Positions 1 through 7,604 of a DNA stretch of 21,884 bases are shown one piece after another. The stretch comes from Verrucomicrobiota bacterium (lineage in GTDB: Bacteria; Verrucomicrobiota; Verrucomicrobiia; Limisphaerales; CAIQOK01), in assembly GCA_025363535.1 (NCBI GenBank), contig JANYDP010000337.1, positions 1-21,884 on the forward strand. The letters are read 5' to 3'. How positions within the stretch are numbered: the stretch's first letter is position 1; each line of letters opens with the position of its first letter. A program made the position numbers and the translations under genes. Below the pieces are notes generated by a model that was not told the origin of the DNA, did not search any database, and worked only from the letters and a program-made list of their open reading frames with translations.

Positions 1-1
1 C

Positions 2-2758
2 CCGCCCGATCTGGGCTATCACTATGACGCACTGGATTACACGGTGGCGGAGTTGATGATCGCGGACGCCAAAATCACGGTTCTGCCGGGAACGGCGATT
101 GGTTGTCGGCAGGATTACACGGGCCGAGACTGGGGATGGACGCTGTTTGGCATTGATCTCTTTCAAGGTTCGTCTTTCATCGCGCGCGGCACTCCGGAGC
201 GACCCATTACGGTCACGGACATCCAGTTGGTGCAGGAAGGTTTCGAGTGGACTTGCATTGCTTCCTTTGTTCCCGATTATTGGCCAAACGCTCAACACTC
301 GCCGCCGCCTACGCTGGATTTCCGTTTTGTCAATTCCTACGTTGGTTTCGACAGGTATCACGTCTATTCAGGGTTATGGGAGAATGATTATTTCGACATT
401 TGGTCGGACACCTTCTATGCTTCCAACGACAGCCTGATGAACTGGACGATGCGGGACGGCAACCTGCACGGAGGCAAGGTCAACCTCGGGCATCCGAACT
501 ATTTTTGGTATCGCCCCGACTACGTTTATGGTTCCGGCTCCGTAACCTGGCTCAATAACTTGTTTGAAAACGTGAGCGTGAATCTTGACCCGACACTCTA
601 CCAGTATGGGGTCAACACCAACGGATTGAATTGTGATCTGACGTTTGAAGCGCGCCACAACATGTTTCTCGGGGGTCTTTGGTTCGGGTTGGAACCCATT
701 CCCGCCACCGGCGGTAACTGGCTCTTGGCGGACAACCTGTTTCACAAGACCGATTTCGTCCAGGACACGAATATGGCGCTGGATTTTCACCACAACGCCT
801 ACTGGCCCAGGCCGGCTGGCGAATTGACGTTGCCGCTGGCGCAGGATTCTAGCCGCTTGCAAACGAGTGTCGCCACGAATGGGTTGAACGAAGTCGCGCT
901 CGCCGCACCGCCGCCCTACCAAGTTGGGCCGTATGGGAACTACTACCTGCCCAACTCCACTCCGCTCTACCACGCAGGCAGCCGGACGCCGGGCGAAGCG
1001 GGCCTGGCGCACTACACCACGCGGCTGGATCAGATTAAGGAGGGCGACGAGTTTGTGGCGTTCAACAACCACATTAACATCGGGCTGCATTACGTAGCGA
1101 CCACCAACAGCAACAGCACGCTGCCCAAAGACACCGATGGCGACGGCATCCCCGACTACCTAGAGAACTGGCATGGCGACTACGATTACGCGAGCCACAC
1201 AGCGGATGAGACGGACTGGCAGAATGCCATGACTGATGGAGCGACCTTGGATTCGGATAGCTGGATTTACGATGGCAAAGATTTGGATGGCGATGGCTTG
1301 ACGGGTGCCGCAGAAAAATTGTTGGGAACAAATCCCCGCGTGCGAGATAATCCATTGGATTTTTCACGAATGCAATTGCCAATGATAGTTTCCGGATTGG
1401 TAACAATTCCACTGGCAATCAATACCAATGCAGCCATTGACTCCGCGATTAATTTGATGATCAACGGCACAACAAAAGCAACGCGGCTCTACCAAACCAA
1501 CGGAACGTGGTTTGCCCTTTGGGATACTACAAGTTTGGCAAATGGGCTCTACACGGTTTCGTTTGAGGTGGATCCCAATAATGACGGAAACACTTCAGCA
1601 GCCGGTTCAACATTTATGAATGTGCAGAATGCGGTTTGTTTTCCTGACAATGTTCATCTTTGCGGTGAAGCACTGTATGTTCATGCTCAAACCATTGACA
1701 CAAAGGGTTTCTGGGAAATGGAAATTTACGATGTCCAAGGCAATCTTTTCACCAACCTGACCGGCTCAGTGGATGGCAATGGGTTTTGTGATTTTCCTGA
1801 CATCTCGCAAGAAGGCGTTGTTGTCAGCCTTCTCGATACAAATGGAGATCAATTACCATCCTCCTATTACGATGTTGTAGTGATCACACACCCGGCGACA
1901 GGCACAGGCTCTGGCACATCTGCCCTTTTAACCAGCGCATCCAGCGGCTCCAACACGGGAAGACGGCGTTACTTTCTTTCAAAGTTTGCGCGGGACTATC
2001 GAAATTGGGTGGTCGCCTACATGCCGATCTATGGGGCAATTACCACCGGTGGCGGCGCTCCGGTTCGATTGGCGGGGATGCTCGAAGGTGCTGCCCAAGA
2101 AATTCACGACTCAGCCTACGGCGCGAATGACGCGGTCATCAACCAGCAAAACACCACCTGGGGTTATCCCTATACCTTTACCTTGGAAAACCGGACGGAC
2201 TGGAACCAGTTAATAAACCTACTGCGCTTCTCGCCGGCGCGGAATTTTGTTTATTTTGGGCACGGCGGACCGAACATCATCGGAGCAAATAAAACCTTGG
2301 GAGCGACTTGCGAGGATGTGCAACAGTTTTTACATAATCCTCCCGACATCCTGGACCCGAGCGCCGTTCCTACGAATTACCCCACGGCTCATCCTTACCG
2401 TTTTGTTTTTTTAGACGGATGCAACACCGCCAGAGGAAACTGGCCACAAGTGTTTGGCATACCGAACCAGCAGATTTCAGAAACGGACTTCAATGAAAAA
2501 TACAAGATCAGACCGAGAGCATTTTTAGGATGGGCGACTATAACCGGCCAGCACATTGAGAACACCATGCCCGCAGATCATGAAGTGTTCTACAATGGGT
2601 TTTGGAATGCGTGGAGTAGTCCTCAGCATTCGAAATTGCAAGATGCAATTGACAACGCGAATCCGATAACTGACCCGAGAACCGGAAATATTCAACCGTG
2701 CGTTCTTTCGAAGAGTATTATCCTCTACGGTTGCCCAACTTTGCCTTTTTACGAATAG
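2..2758 (+). CDS. Large exported-type protein, 5' end missing, with Ca-binding motifs and a C-terminal caspase-like (clan CD) peptidase-like domain
   Basis: The frame is open to the window edge, so the true start lies upstream. A GTG at 44 is in frame but sits within a continuous domain and is probably not the start. Residue numbers count from that GTG. Residues 1-330 look like a beta-strand-rich, Asn/Trp-rich repeat region of the parallel beta-helix kind. At about 363-372 and 412-421 there are two DxDGDG calcium-binding motifs of the thrombospondin-3/dockerin type. An Ig-like stretch (about 450-610) follows. The last 250 residues contain a strand ending YFGHGG (His740) and, 53 residues later, FLDGCNTA (Cys793). 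This is the His-Gly ... Asp-Gly-Cys layout of clan CD peptidases (caspase, gingipain, CHAT), followed by FLGWA and a C-terminal YGCPTLPFY. Peptidase activity is inferred from motifs only. GC content drops clearly after about 1310, inside the gene. Stop TAG at 2756; the next gene begins 3 bp later. Confidence 0.8.
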   Translation, partial: PPDLGYHYDALDYTVAELMIADAKITVLPGTAIGCRQDYTGRDWGWTLFGIDLFQGSSFIARGTPERPITVTDIQLVQEGFEWTCIASFVPDYWPNAQHSPPPTLDFRFVNSYVGFDRYHVYSGLWENDYFDIWSDTFYASNDSLMNWTMRDGNLHGGKVNLGHPNYFWYRPDYVYGSGSVTWLNNLFENVSVNLDPTLYQYGVNTNGLNCDLTFEARHNMFLGGLWFGLEPIPATGGNWLLADNLFHKTDFVQDTNMALDFHHNAYWPRPAGELTLPLAQDSSRLQTSVATNGLNEVALAAPPPYQVGPYGNYYLPNSTPLYHAGSRTPGEAGLAHYTTRLDQIKEGDEFVAFNNHINIGLHYVATTNSNSTLPKDTDGDGIPDYLENWHGDYDYASHTADETDWQNAMTDGATLDSDSWIYDGKDLDGDGLTGAAEKLLGTNPRVRDNPLDFSRMQLPMIVSGLVTIPLAINTNAAIDSAINLMINGTTKATRLYQTNGTWFALWDTTSLANGLYTVSFEVDPNNDGNTSAAGSTFMNVQNAVCFPDNVHLCGEALYVHAQTIDTKGFWEMEIYDVQGNLFTNLTGSVDGNGFCDFPDISQEGVVVSLLDTNGDQLPSSYYDVVVITHPATGTGSGTSALLTSASSGSNTGRRRYFLSKFARDYRNWVVAYMPIYGAITTGGGAPVRLAGMLEGAAQEIHDSAYGANDAVINQQNTTWGYPYTFTLENRTDWNQLINLLRFSPARNFVYFGHGGPNIIGANKTLGATCEDVQQFLHNPPDILDPSAVPTNYPTAHPYRFVFLDGCNTARGNWPQVFGIPNQQISETDFNEKYKIRPRAFLGWATITGQHIENTMPADHEVFYNGFWNAWSSPQHSKLQDAIDNANPITDPRTGNIQPCVLSKSIILYGCPTLPFYE

Positions 2759-2761
2759 CTT

Positions 2762-3493
2762 ATGATTATTACCAATCTACTCTCAAACATGGTGCTCGTA
2801 TCAGGCTTGAATGTTATTCAGGCAAATACTGAAACATTCCAAGATTACGCATATCATGCAATGTTCACCAATGCACAGGCCGTGGTCGCTGCTTGGCACT
2901 TAGACCCAATCATCCTTGCGACAAATAATATCACCTATTTTAAGGCGTCACCAACGATTCCCGGAATCAAAGGGGGAATGAAATTTGGTAACCGCTATGT
3001 GTTTGGTTATGAATTTGGTCGTTTTTCTAGCTTCACTGATTTTCAAAATGATAGGGCAGTGGCGCACACGCAAAATGTTGAAACGAACGCTGCCATTTTT
3101 GAGCAGTGGATGCACGCGACGAATTTGTTCACCATGCAGTCGGCCACCAAGTTGGCGGCGGATTCGATGAAGGTCATCAACGTGCCGGGGGATTTTTCGC
3201 ACCCGAAAAAAGCGCAGCAGTTGAAATATGAATGGAAGGACGGCAAGACCTATTTACTCCCTTACTACGGTTTCGATTGGAGCGACAAGGAAGTTCACCG
3301 AATGGAAATTTCAGGTATCATCGGGAAAGTTGTTTATTATTCAGCCGTTGGCGCTTCCCTCCGATTGAATCCACCAACAAACTATTACGATCTTCTGGGC
3401 CTGCCCAAAGATCCGGTCTTCGTCCGGCGTTTCGACACGGAACCGCCGACTTACGAGGTGCTATTTGACTCGAAGCATCCGGATAAAAAATAA
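2762..3493 (+). CDS. Protein of unknown function, 243 aa, coupled to the peptidase-like protein
   Basis: I do not recognise a named family with certainty. The ATG lies 3 bp after the stop of the upstream gene with no Shine-Dalgarno sequence, which suggests translational coupling or re-initiation. There is no clear signal peptide or membrane segment. The N-terminal 80 residues are duplicated in the next reading frame downstream. Residues of about 155-200 (KYEWKDGKTYLLPYYGFDW through ISGIIGKVVYYS) loosely resemble a PepSY-type fold, with a polar strand followed by a G-K-V-x-Y-Y strand; this is only a suggestion. The C-terminus carries YYDLLGLPKDPVFV. The close link to the clan CD-like protein suggests a partner, inhibitor or accessory role, but nothing in the sequence proves it. 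GC content is low, like the 3' half of the preceding gene. Confidence 0.7.
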   Translation: MIITNLLSNMVLVSGLNVIQANTETFQDYAYHAMFTNAQAVVAAWHLDPIILATNNITYFKASPTIPGIKGGMKFGNRYVFGYEFGRFSSFTDFQNDRAVAHTQNVETNAAIFEQWMHATNLFTMQSATKLAADSMKVINVPGDFSHPKKAQQLKYEWKDGKTYLLPYYGFDWSDKEVHRMEISGIIGKVVYYSAVGASLRLNPPTNYYDLLGLPKDPVFVRRFDTEPPTYEVLFDSKHPDKK

Positions 3494-3497
3494 TCTT

Positions 3498-3749
3498 GTG
3501 ATCGTTACCAATCTGCTCTCAAACATGGTGCTCGTCTCTGGTTTGAACATCATTCAAACAAACACACAAGCGTTTCAAGAATACGCATACAATGCGATGA
3601 CAACCAATTCCCAAGCTTTGGCGATTGCGTGGAAACTGGATGTCAACACCGTCGCATCCAACAACATTACTCGAGTTAAAGCATCGCCCACTATCCCAGG
3701 AGCCAGCGGATTCGTAGATTTTGATAAACGTTACCATGAAAGGGTCTGA
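3498..3749 (+). pseudogene. Truncated tandem paralogue of the 243-aa gene
   Basis: The frame starting at GTG 3498 matches the first 79 residues of the preceding gene at about 51 identical positions (hand count). Examples are TNLLSNMVLVSGLN, the NNIT segment and KASPTIPG. It breaks off after the shared RY and stops five residues later. The start lies 4 bp after the preceding stop, and the junctions are alike (ctt then A/GTG), so the copy probably arose as a tandem duplication that included the junction. An in-frame TTG at 3465 would lengthen the ORF into the previous gene, but the homology begins exactly at 3498. The other two thirds of the paralogue are missing, so I call it a decayed copy. 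A short functional protein cannot be excluded. Confidence 0.6.
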
Positions 3750-3912
3750 AAGGGTCAGTCCCATGAAAGTGCTCGGCTTGCCGCCATTAACTAATAATGC
3801 TCCCTCTACGGATACCAATGTCGCGCTGCAACAAATCAATGAAGTTACCGGCTATCCCAGAGGGCGTCATCCACTTCAGTTCAAAACCTCCCAGACCAAC
3901 GTAAATCACTGA
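3736..3912 (+). pseudogene. Possible C-terminal remnant of the decayed copy, or spurious 58-aa frame
   Basis: A 58-codon frame, shifted by +1 relative to the truncated copy, starts at ATG 3736. It contains KVLGLPPLT, which weakly recalls the LLGLPKDP segment near the end of the intact 243-aa protein. It also has a plausible protein-like stretch, NEVTGYPRG. An imperfect 10-bp direct repeat (gaaagggtct / gaaagggtca) sits at its beginning and could mark a deletion or slippage joint. The match is too short to prove common origin. Confidence 0.25.
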
Positions 3913-3922
3913 TAATCAGCGC

Positions 3923-4195
3923 CTCATTCCATCGCGTCAGACGCTCCGGGTCGCGCGGACGGCGCTCAGGGAGGGGAAACGACCCCTCGGCCTCGCGCGC
4001 CAGCCGGTCGGCCCGGCGCGGGCGGGTCTCGGCTTCACGAGGAGACCGCTCCGGGTCGCGCGGCCATTGCTCCGGGACAGGAAACCACCGCTCGGTTTCG
4101 CCCGGACTCGGCTCCGGTTGGTGCGGTGAACTCTCCGCCTCACGCGGGGCCGGCTCGGTCTTGCCGGACGAATGTTCGGGCCGGGGAAATGGTTC
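3923..4195. repeat. Degenerate 21-bp tandem repeat, 13 units
   Basis: A CTC (once GTC, once TTC) recurs at 21-bp steps at 3923, 3944, 3965, 3986, 4007, 4028, 4049, 4070, 4091, 4112, 4133, 4154 and 4175. A higher-order match, gctccgggtcgcgcgg, recurs 105 bp (5 units) apart at 3943 and 4048. On the minus strand one frame stays open (3881-4252 from ATG 4252, 123 aa). It reads as a heptad repeat E-x-x-P-x-x-x, with units such as ERSPREA, EPAPREA and ERRPRDP. That start lies only 5 bp from the divergent fabG start, so a real divergent gene would need an overlapping control region; I regard the ORF as possible but unproven. A 21-bp unit keeps frames open by chance, and a second minus frame is also open. 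GC is far higher than in the preceding 2.5 kb. This is the whole content of the 345-bp gap before fabG. Confidence 0.8.
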
Positions 4196-4257
4196 CTGCA
4201 AAACCGCGTTGACCCGCCGGGAGGCAGACTTTAGGATCGTTTCCACTGCCATCGCCC

Positions 4258-4995
4258 ATGGATTCAGCAAAGAAAAAAACTGCACTCGTCACGGGTGCCA
4301 GCCGGGGAATCGGACGCGCCATCGCCCTGGCGCTGGCGACGAATGGCTGCCACCTGCTCGTCAACTACCGCAGCCGTCGGGACGACGCGCAGGAAACCCT
4401 CAACCTCATCGAACAACTCGGCGGCACCGGCGAACTCTGCCCCTTCGACGTCGCCGCCGCCGCCGCCTGCGAACAGGCGGTTGCAAAAATCCTCCAGTCC
4501 CACGCGCGCATTGATGTGCTGATCAACAACGCTGGCATCCGTCAGGACGCGCTGCTGGTGTTCATGAAGCCCGAACAATGGGCGCAGGTCATCGCCACGA
4601 ATCTCAACAGTTTTTTCAACGTCACCCAGCCCGTCGCCAAACAAATGGCGCTGCAACGCAGTGGCCGCATCGTGAGCGTCACGTCCACCGCCGGACAGAC
4701 CGGAGTGGAAGGCCAGGCGAATTACTCCGCCGCCAAGGCCGGGGTGATCGGGGCCTCGAAATCCCTCGCGCGCGAACTCGCCAAACGCGGTGTCACCGTG
4801 AACGTGCTTGCACCCGGCTTCATCGAAACGGAGATGACCAAAGACCTGCCGCGCGAACAATTGCTGAAACAAATTCCCGCCGGACGGTTTGGCAAACCGG
4901 AAGAAGTGGCCGCCGCTGCAGTGTTCCTCTGCTCCGACTCCGCCGCGTACATCAACGGCGCAGTCATCAACATCAACGGCGGTGTTTACACCTGA
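4258..4995 (+). CDS. fabG: 3-oxoacyl-ACP reductase (FabG-type short-chain dehydrogenase)
   Basis: Predicted NADPH-dependent reduction of 3-oxoacyl-ACP to 3-hydroxyacyl-ACP in the cytosol. The 245-aa length is typical. The Rossmann motif TGASRGIG follows the first beta strand at residues 12-19, and NNAG lies near residue 90. The catalytic Ser143, Tyr156 and Lys160 (YSAAK) have canonical spacing, and the C-terminus INGAVININGG is typical of FabG. ATG 4258 gives the usual short N-terminal lead into the first strand; no strong Shine-Dalgarno is visible. The stop overlaps the next start (TGATG), so it heads a tightly packed gene set. The context (dehydratase, ketosynthase, chain-length-factor-like protein) suggests a dedicated pathway copy, like the reductase of aryl-polyene loci, though a role in primary fatty acid synthesis cannot be ruled out. 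Confidence 0.93.
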   Translation: MDSAKKKTALVTGASRGIGRAIALALATNGCHLLVNYRSRRDDAQETLNLIEQLGGTGELCPFDVAAAAACEQAVAKILQSHARIDVLINNAGIRQDALLVFMKPEQWAQVIATNLNSFFNVTQPVAKQMALQRSGRIVSVTSTAGQTGVEGQANYSAAKAGVIGASKSLARELAKRGVTVNVLAPGFIETEMTKDLPREQLLKQIPAGRFGKPEEVAAAAVFLCSDSAAYINGAVININGGVYT

Positions 4996-5945
4996 TGGCC
5001 GCCGAAGCTTCACCCGCAGCCCATTGGTCCGGCAGTGGTCAACTGCGCGGCGGACGCTGGGGCATCTGGCTGTTCATCACCGTCCTGCGCTTTCTGGGGT
5101 TGCGGTTCGCCTATGCCCTGGCCGGGCCGTGCGCGCTTTATTTTTCCTTCGCCTCGCCCGACGTGGCGGCCACGATGGATTATCACCGGCGCATTTTTGG
5201 AAAGGTGCCGTGGTGGAAACGCCGTTGGTTGGTGGCGAAACATTTTTTTTCGTTCGGCCAGGCGCTGGTGGACCGCACCGCCATTCTCGCCGGGCAGACG
5301 TGCCGCTTCTCGTTCGCGTTCGACGGGGAACATCACGTCCGCGAAATGGTGGCCGAAGGCAACGGCGTGCTGCTCCTCACCGCGCACCTCGGCAACTGGG
5401 AAGCCGCCGGTCAGTTGCTCTCGCGCCTCGACGTGCCGGTCAACGTCACGGGCTTCGACAATGAAACCTCACAGATGCGCGACCTGCTCACGCGCTCGTC
5501 GGACGTGAAATTTCGCCTCATCCCGCTCACGGGTTCGCCCACCGACACGCTCCCGCTCGTCGCCGCGCTCCGGCGCGGGGAGATCGTGGCCATGCTCGGC
5601 GACCGCGCCTACGGCAGTCCGGCGCGGCCCGTTTCATTTCTCGGCGACACGGCGGCGTTTCCGGTCGGGGGCTACGTGATGGCGGCGATTGCAGGCGCGC
5701 CGCTCGTCCACGTTTTCAGCATGCGCGAACCGGGCGGGCATTATCATTTCTTCGGATTTCCTCCGGAACATCCGCACATGCCGCCGCGTCCTCAACGCGA
5801 CGCCTACCTGACGGGCTGCGCGACGCGCTTCGTCGCCAACATGGAATCGGTGCTCCGTCGCGATCCGTTGCAGTGGTATAATTTTTATCCGTTTTGGAAA
5901 AACCCCGAACCGCCGGTTCGTCCCAAGCCCACAATCCTTCCATGA
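4995..5945 (+). CDS. LpxL/HtrB-like lysophospholipid acyltransferase family protein
   Basis: 316 aa from the ATG at 4995, which overlaps the fabG stop by 1 nt; the frame stays open far upstream, but that part is only a shadow of fabG. A hydrophobic segment at about 25-50 (IWLFITVLRFLGL onward) suggests a membrane anchor. The HX4E acyltransferase motif is present as HLGNWE (His131, Glu136). Downstream lies GDRAYG, which corresponds to the second conserved block of lipid A late acyltransferases, and the end WYNFYPFW is typical of the family. Predicted role: transfer of an acyl chain, possibly the product of this gene set, to a lipid acceptor at the inner membrane. Acyltransferases of this family occur in aryl-polyene gene clusters. 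The exact acceptor cannot be read from the sequence. It ends with an ATGA overlap with the next gene. Confidence 0.85.
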   Translation: MAAEASPAAHWSGSGQLRGGRWGIWLFITVLRFLGLRFAYALAGPCALYFSFASPDVAATMDYHRRIFGKVPWWKRRWLVAKHFFSFGQALVDRTAILAGQTCRFSFAFDGEHHVREMVAEGNGVLLLTAHLGNWEAAGQLLSRLDVPVNVTGFDNETSQMRDLLTRSSDVKFRLIPLTGSPTDTLPLVAALRRGEIVAMLGDRAYGSPARPVSFLGDTAAFPVGGYVMAAIAGAPLVHVFSMREPGGHYHFFGFPPEHPHMPPRPQRDAYLTGCATRFVANMESVLRRDPLQWYNFYPFWKNPEPPVRPKPTILP

Positions 5946-6352
5946 ACACGCCGCTGGAAACCCTGCTGCCGCACCGCGCGCCCATGCTTTGGCTCGAGGC
6001 GCTGACCGAATGCACGCCGACCACGGCGCGGGCCACGGTTTGTTTCACCGCCGATCATTTCGCGGTGGCCAGCGGCGGGGTGATTGAAACCGCACTGGTC
6101 GAATGTGTCGCGCAAACCATCGCCGCCGCGCAAGGTCAGCGGTCCAAAGCCAGCAGCAAATCCGGCGTGCCTTCCGTTGGCATGTTGGCCGCCGTCGCGA
6201 ATTTCAAAATCCACACACCGCCGCCGTTGGGAAAAGCCCTGACGATTGAAATCAACGAACTCAAAAGATTCGGCCCGATGATCCTCGTGTCCGGCGTGGT
6301 GTCGCACCAAGGACAAACCATCGCGGCGGGTGAACTGACTGTGTATGCCTGA
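5942..6352 (+). CDS. Hot-dog fold 3-hydroxyacyl-ACP dehydratase, ApeP/FabZ-like
   Basis: 136 aa from ATG 5942, chosen because it overlaps the preceding stop (ATGA) and gives the family-typical beginning LETLLPHRAPMLWL. The helix VECVAQTIAAAQG with Glu54 matches the central helix of the ApeP/FabZ hot-dog family, where an acidic residue assists dehydration. The glycine-rich HFPG loop of standard FabZ is not seen, so it is closer to the aryl-polyene type. Predicted reaction: 3-hydroxyacyl-ACP to trans-2-enoyl-ACP. No enoyl reductase is encoded nearby, so the product would keep its double bonds, consistent with polyene formation (inference). Its stop lies 8 nt beyond the start of the following ketosynthase, which favours coupled translation. 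Confidence 0.8.
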   Translation: MNTPLETLLPHRAPMLWLEALTECTPTTARATVCFTADHFAVASGGVIETALVECVAQTIAAAQGQRSKASSKSGVPSVGMLAAVANFKIHTPPPLGKALTIEINELKRFGPMILVSGVVSHQGQTIAAGELTVYA

Positions 6353-7604
6353 GTCAGCCGCAAATCCATTGCCCACCGTGGTCATCGCCGGCTGCGGCGC
6401 GATCACCGCCGTGGGTTGCGGCGTCGAGGCGTTGCGCGCCGCGTTGCGCGCCAATACCAGCGGCCTGCGCGCGAACGATAGATTTAATTCACCGCGCTTT
6501 CAGTCAAGCATCGTGGGTGCGGTGCCGTTGGACTTATTGCCATTGGTAGGGCGCGACACTCCGTGCGCGCCGGGGTTTGACGGCGCGGCGGACGGCGCGC
6601 ACGGAGTGACGCGCCCTACCTTGCCGCTTCCAAATGACGATCCCGCCTTCCAACTCGCGGATGAAGCGTTGCGCCAGGCGACAGCGGCATCGCGCGAAAT
6701 ACTTTTCAAAATTCCAACCGAACGCCTCGGCCTGGTTCTCTCCACCACCAAGGCCAACCTCGAAGCGCTCGAACGCTTGTCCGACGGACACCCCTGCCCC
6801 CCCGCTGCACGGCGTCATCTGCAAGGCGATCGGCTCGCCGCCGATCTCGCGGCGGCGCACGGCGCGCACGGCCCCGTGCAATGTATTTCCGCCGCGTGCG
6901 TCTCGGGTTTGATCGCAATTCAACAGGGCGCAAAATTAATTCAACGCGGCGCGGCGGACGCCGTGCTGGTCGTGGGCGTGGATCATCTGTCGGCGTTCGT
7001 CGTCGCGGGCTTCACGGCGTTGAAGGCGATTGATCCGCTGGGCTGCCGTCCCTTTGATCGCGACCGTTGCGGTTTGAGTCCGGGTGAAGCGGGGGCGGCG
7101 CTGGTGCTGGTGCGCGCCGATCTTGCGCCGCGTGGTGGCATAAAAATTTCCGGCTGGGGCAGCAGCAACGACGCAAATCATCTGACCGGCCCGTCGCGCG
7201 ACGGCTCCGGTCTGGCGCTGGCCATTCGCAGCGCGCTGGCCATGGCGAAGTTGCCGGCGTCGGCGATTGATTACGTCAACGTCCACGGCACCGGTACGCC
7301 GTACAACGACGCGATGGAATCGCTCGCGTTGCAGACCATCTTCGGCAGTGCCTGCCCGCCGTTTAGTGGCAGCAAAGGCATGTTGGGCCACACTCTGGGC
7401 GCGGCGGGCGTGGTGGAAACTATTTTGTGCGTGCTGGCGATGCAGGAAAACATCCTGCCCGGCACGCCCCGTTTGGGGACGGCGGCGGACGGAGTTCCCA
7501 ATAGCGTCGTGCGTGAACCCCGACCGGCGGAAAAATTAAATCGCGTGCTGAAACTCAACACGGGCTTCGGCGGCCTCAACGGTGCGTTGATATTGCATTC
7601 ATGA
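6345..7604 (+). CDS. Beta-ketoacyl-ACP synthase (FabF-like ketosynthase) carrying an in-frame palindrome insertion
   Basis: 419 aa. Decarboxylative condensation of malonyl-ACP with an acyl chain. The thiolase-fold Cys-His-His triad is complete: Cys185 in ISAACVSGL, His314 in VNVHGTGTPYND and His349 in GMLGHTLGAAG, in the order and spacing of KAS II enzymes. The C-terminus ends LNTGFGGLNGALIL, as usual. ATG 6345 overlaps the dehydratase gene by 8 nt. Residues 68-92 (VGRDTPCAPGFDGAADGAHG and on to TRPT) do not belong to the fold; they are encoded by a palindromic repeat inserted in the gene at 6545-6620. The sequence before and after it would join smoothly (DLLPL / PLPNDD). The insertion lies before the active-site cysteine, in a region that could be a surface loop, so activity may be retained. 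Probably works with the small chain-length-factor-like protein downstream. Confidence 0.9.
   Translation: MPESAANPLPTVVIAGCGAITAVGCGVEALRAALRANTSGLRANDRFNSPRFQSSIVGAVPLDLLPLVGRDTPCAPGFDGAADGAHGVTRPTLPLPNDDPAFQLADEALRQATAASREILFKIPTERLGLVLSTTKANLEALERLSDGHPCPPAARRHLQGDRLAADLAAAHGAHGPVQCISAACVSGLIAIQQGAKLIQRGAADAVLVVGVDHLSAFVVAGFTALKAIDPLGCRPFDRDRCGLSPGEAGAALVLVRADLAPRGGIKISGWGSSNDANHLTGPSRDGSGLALAIRSALAMAKLPASAIDYVNVHGTGTPYNDAMESLALQTIFGSACPPFSGSKGMLGHTLGAAGVVETILCVLAMQENILPGTPRLGTAADGVPNSVVREPRPAEKLNRVLKLNTGFGGLNGALILHS
6545..6620. repeat. 76-bp palindromic repeat inserted in frame in the ketosynthase gene
   Basis: The left arm 6545-6572 and right arm 6593-6620 are inverted copies of 28 bp with a single mismatch (position 12: A versus T), separated by a 20-bp GC-rich loop. 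The arms begin ggtagggcgcg and include ctccgtgcgcgccg. The element is translated as part of the ketosynthase (residues 68-92) without stop codons. The short sequence ttgcc occurs just outside each end (ttgccattg before, ttgccgctt after), which might be a target duplication. From memory, similar arms are common in verrucomicrobial genomes; I cannot check this here. Confidence 0.85.

Noticed and set aside
3923..4195. CRISPR array
   Set aside because: Units are contiguous 21-bp degenerate repeats with no unique spacers and no cas genes nearby.
3881..4252. A 123-aa minus-strand gene made of the heptad repeat
   Set aside because: The start lies 5 bp from the divergent fabG start, another minus frame is also open, and a 21-bp repeat keeps frames open by chance. 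Kept only as a possibility within the repeat entry.
4578..4994. N-terminal extension of the acyltransferase into fabG
   Set aside because: The 139 upstream codons are the shifted frame of fabG, rich in Arg and His; the ATG at 4995 with the TGATG overlap is the natural start.
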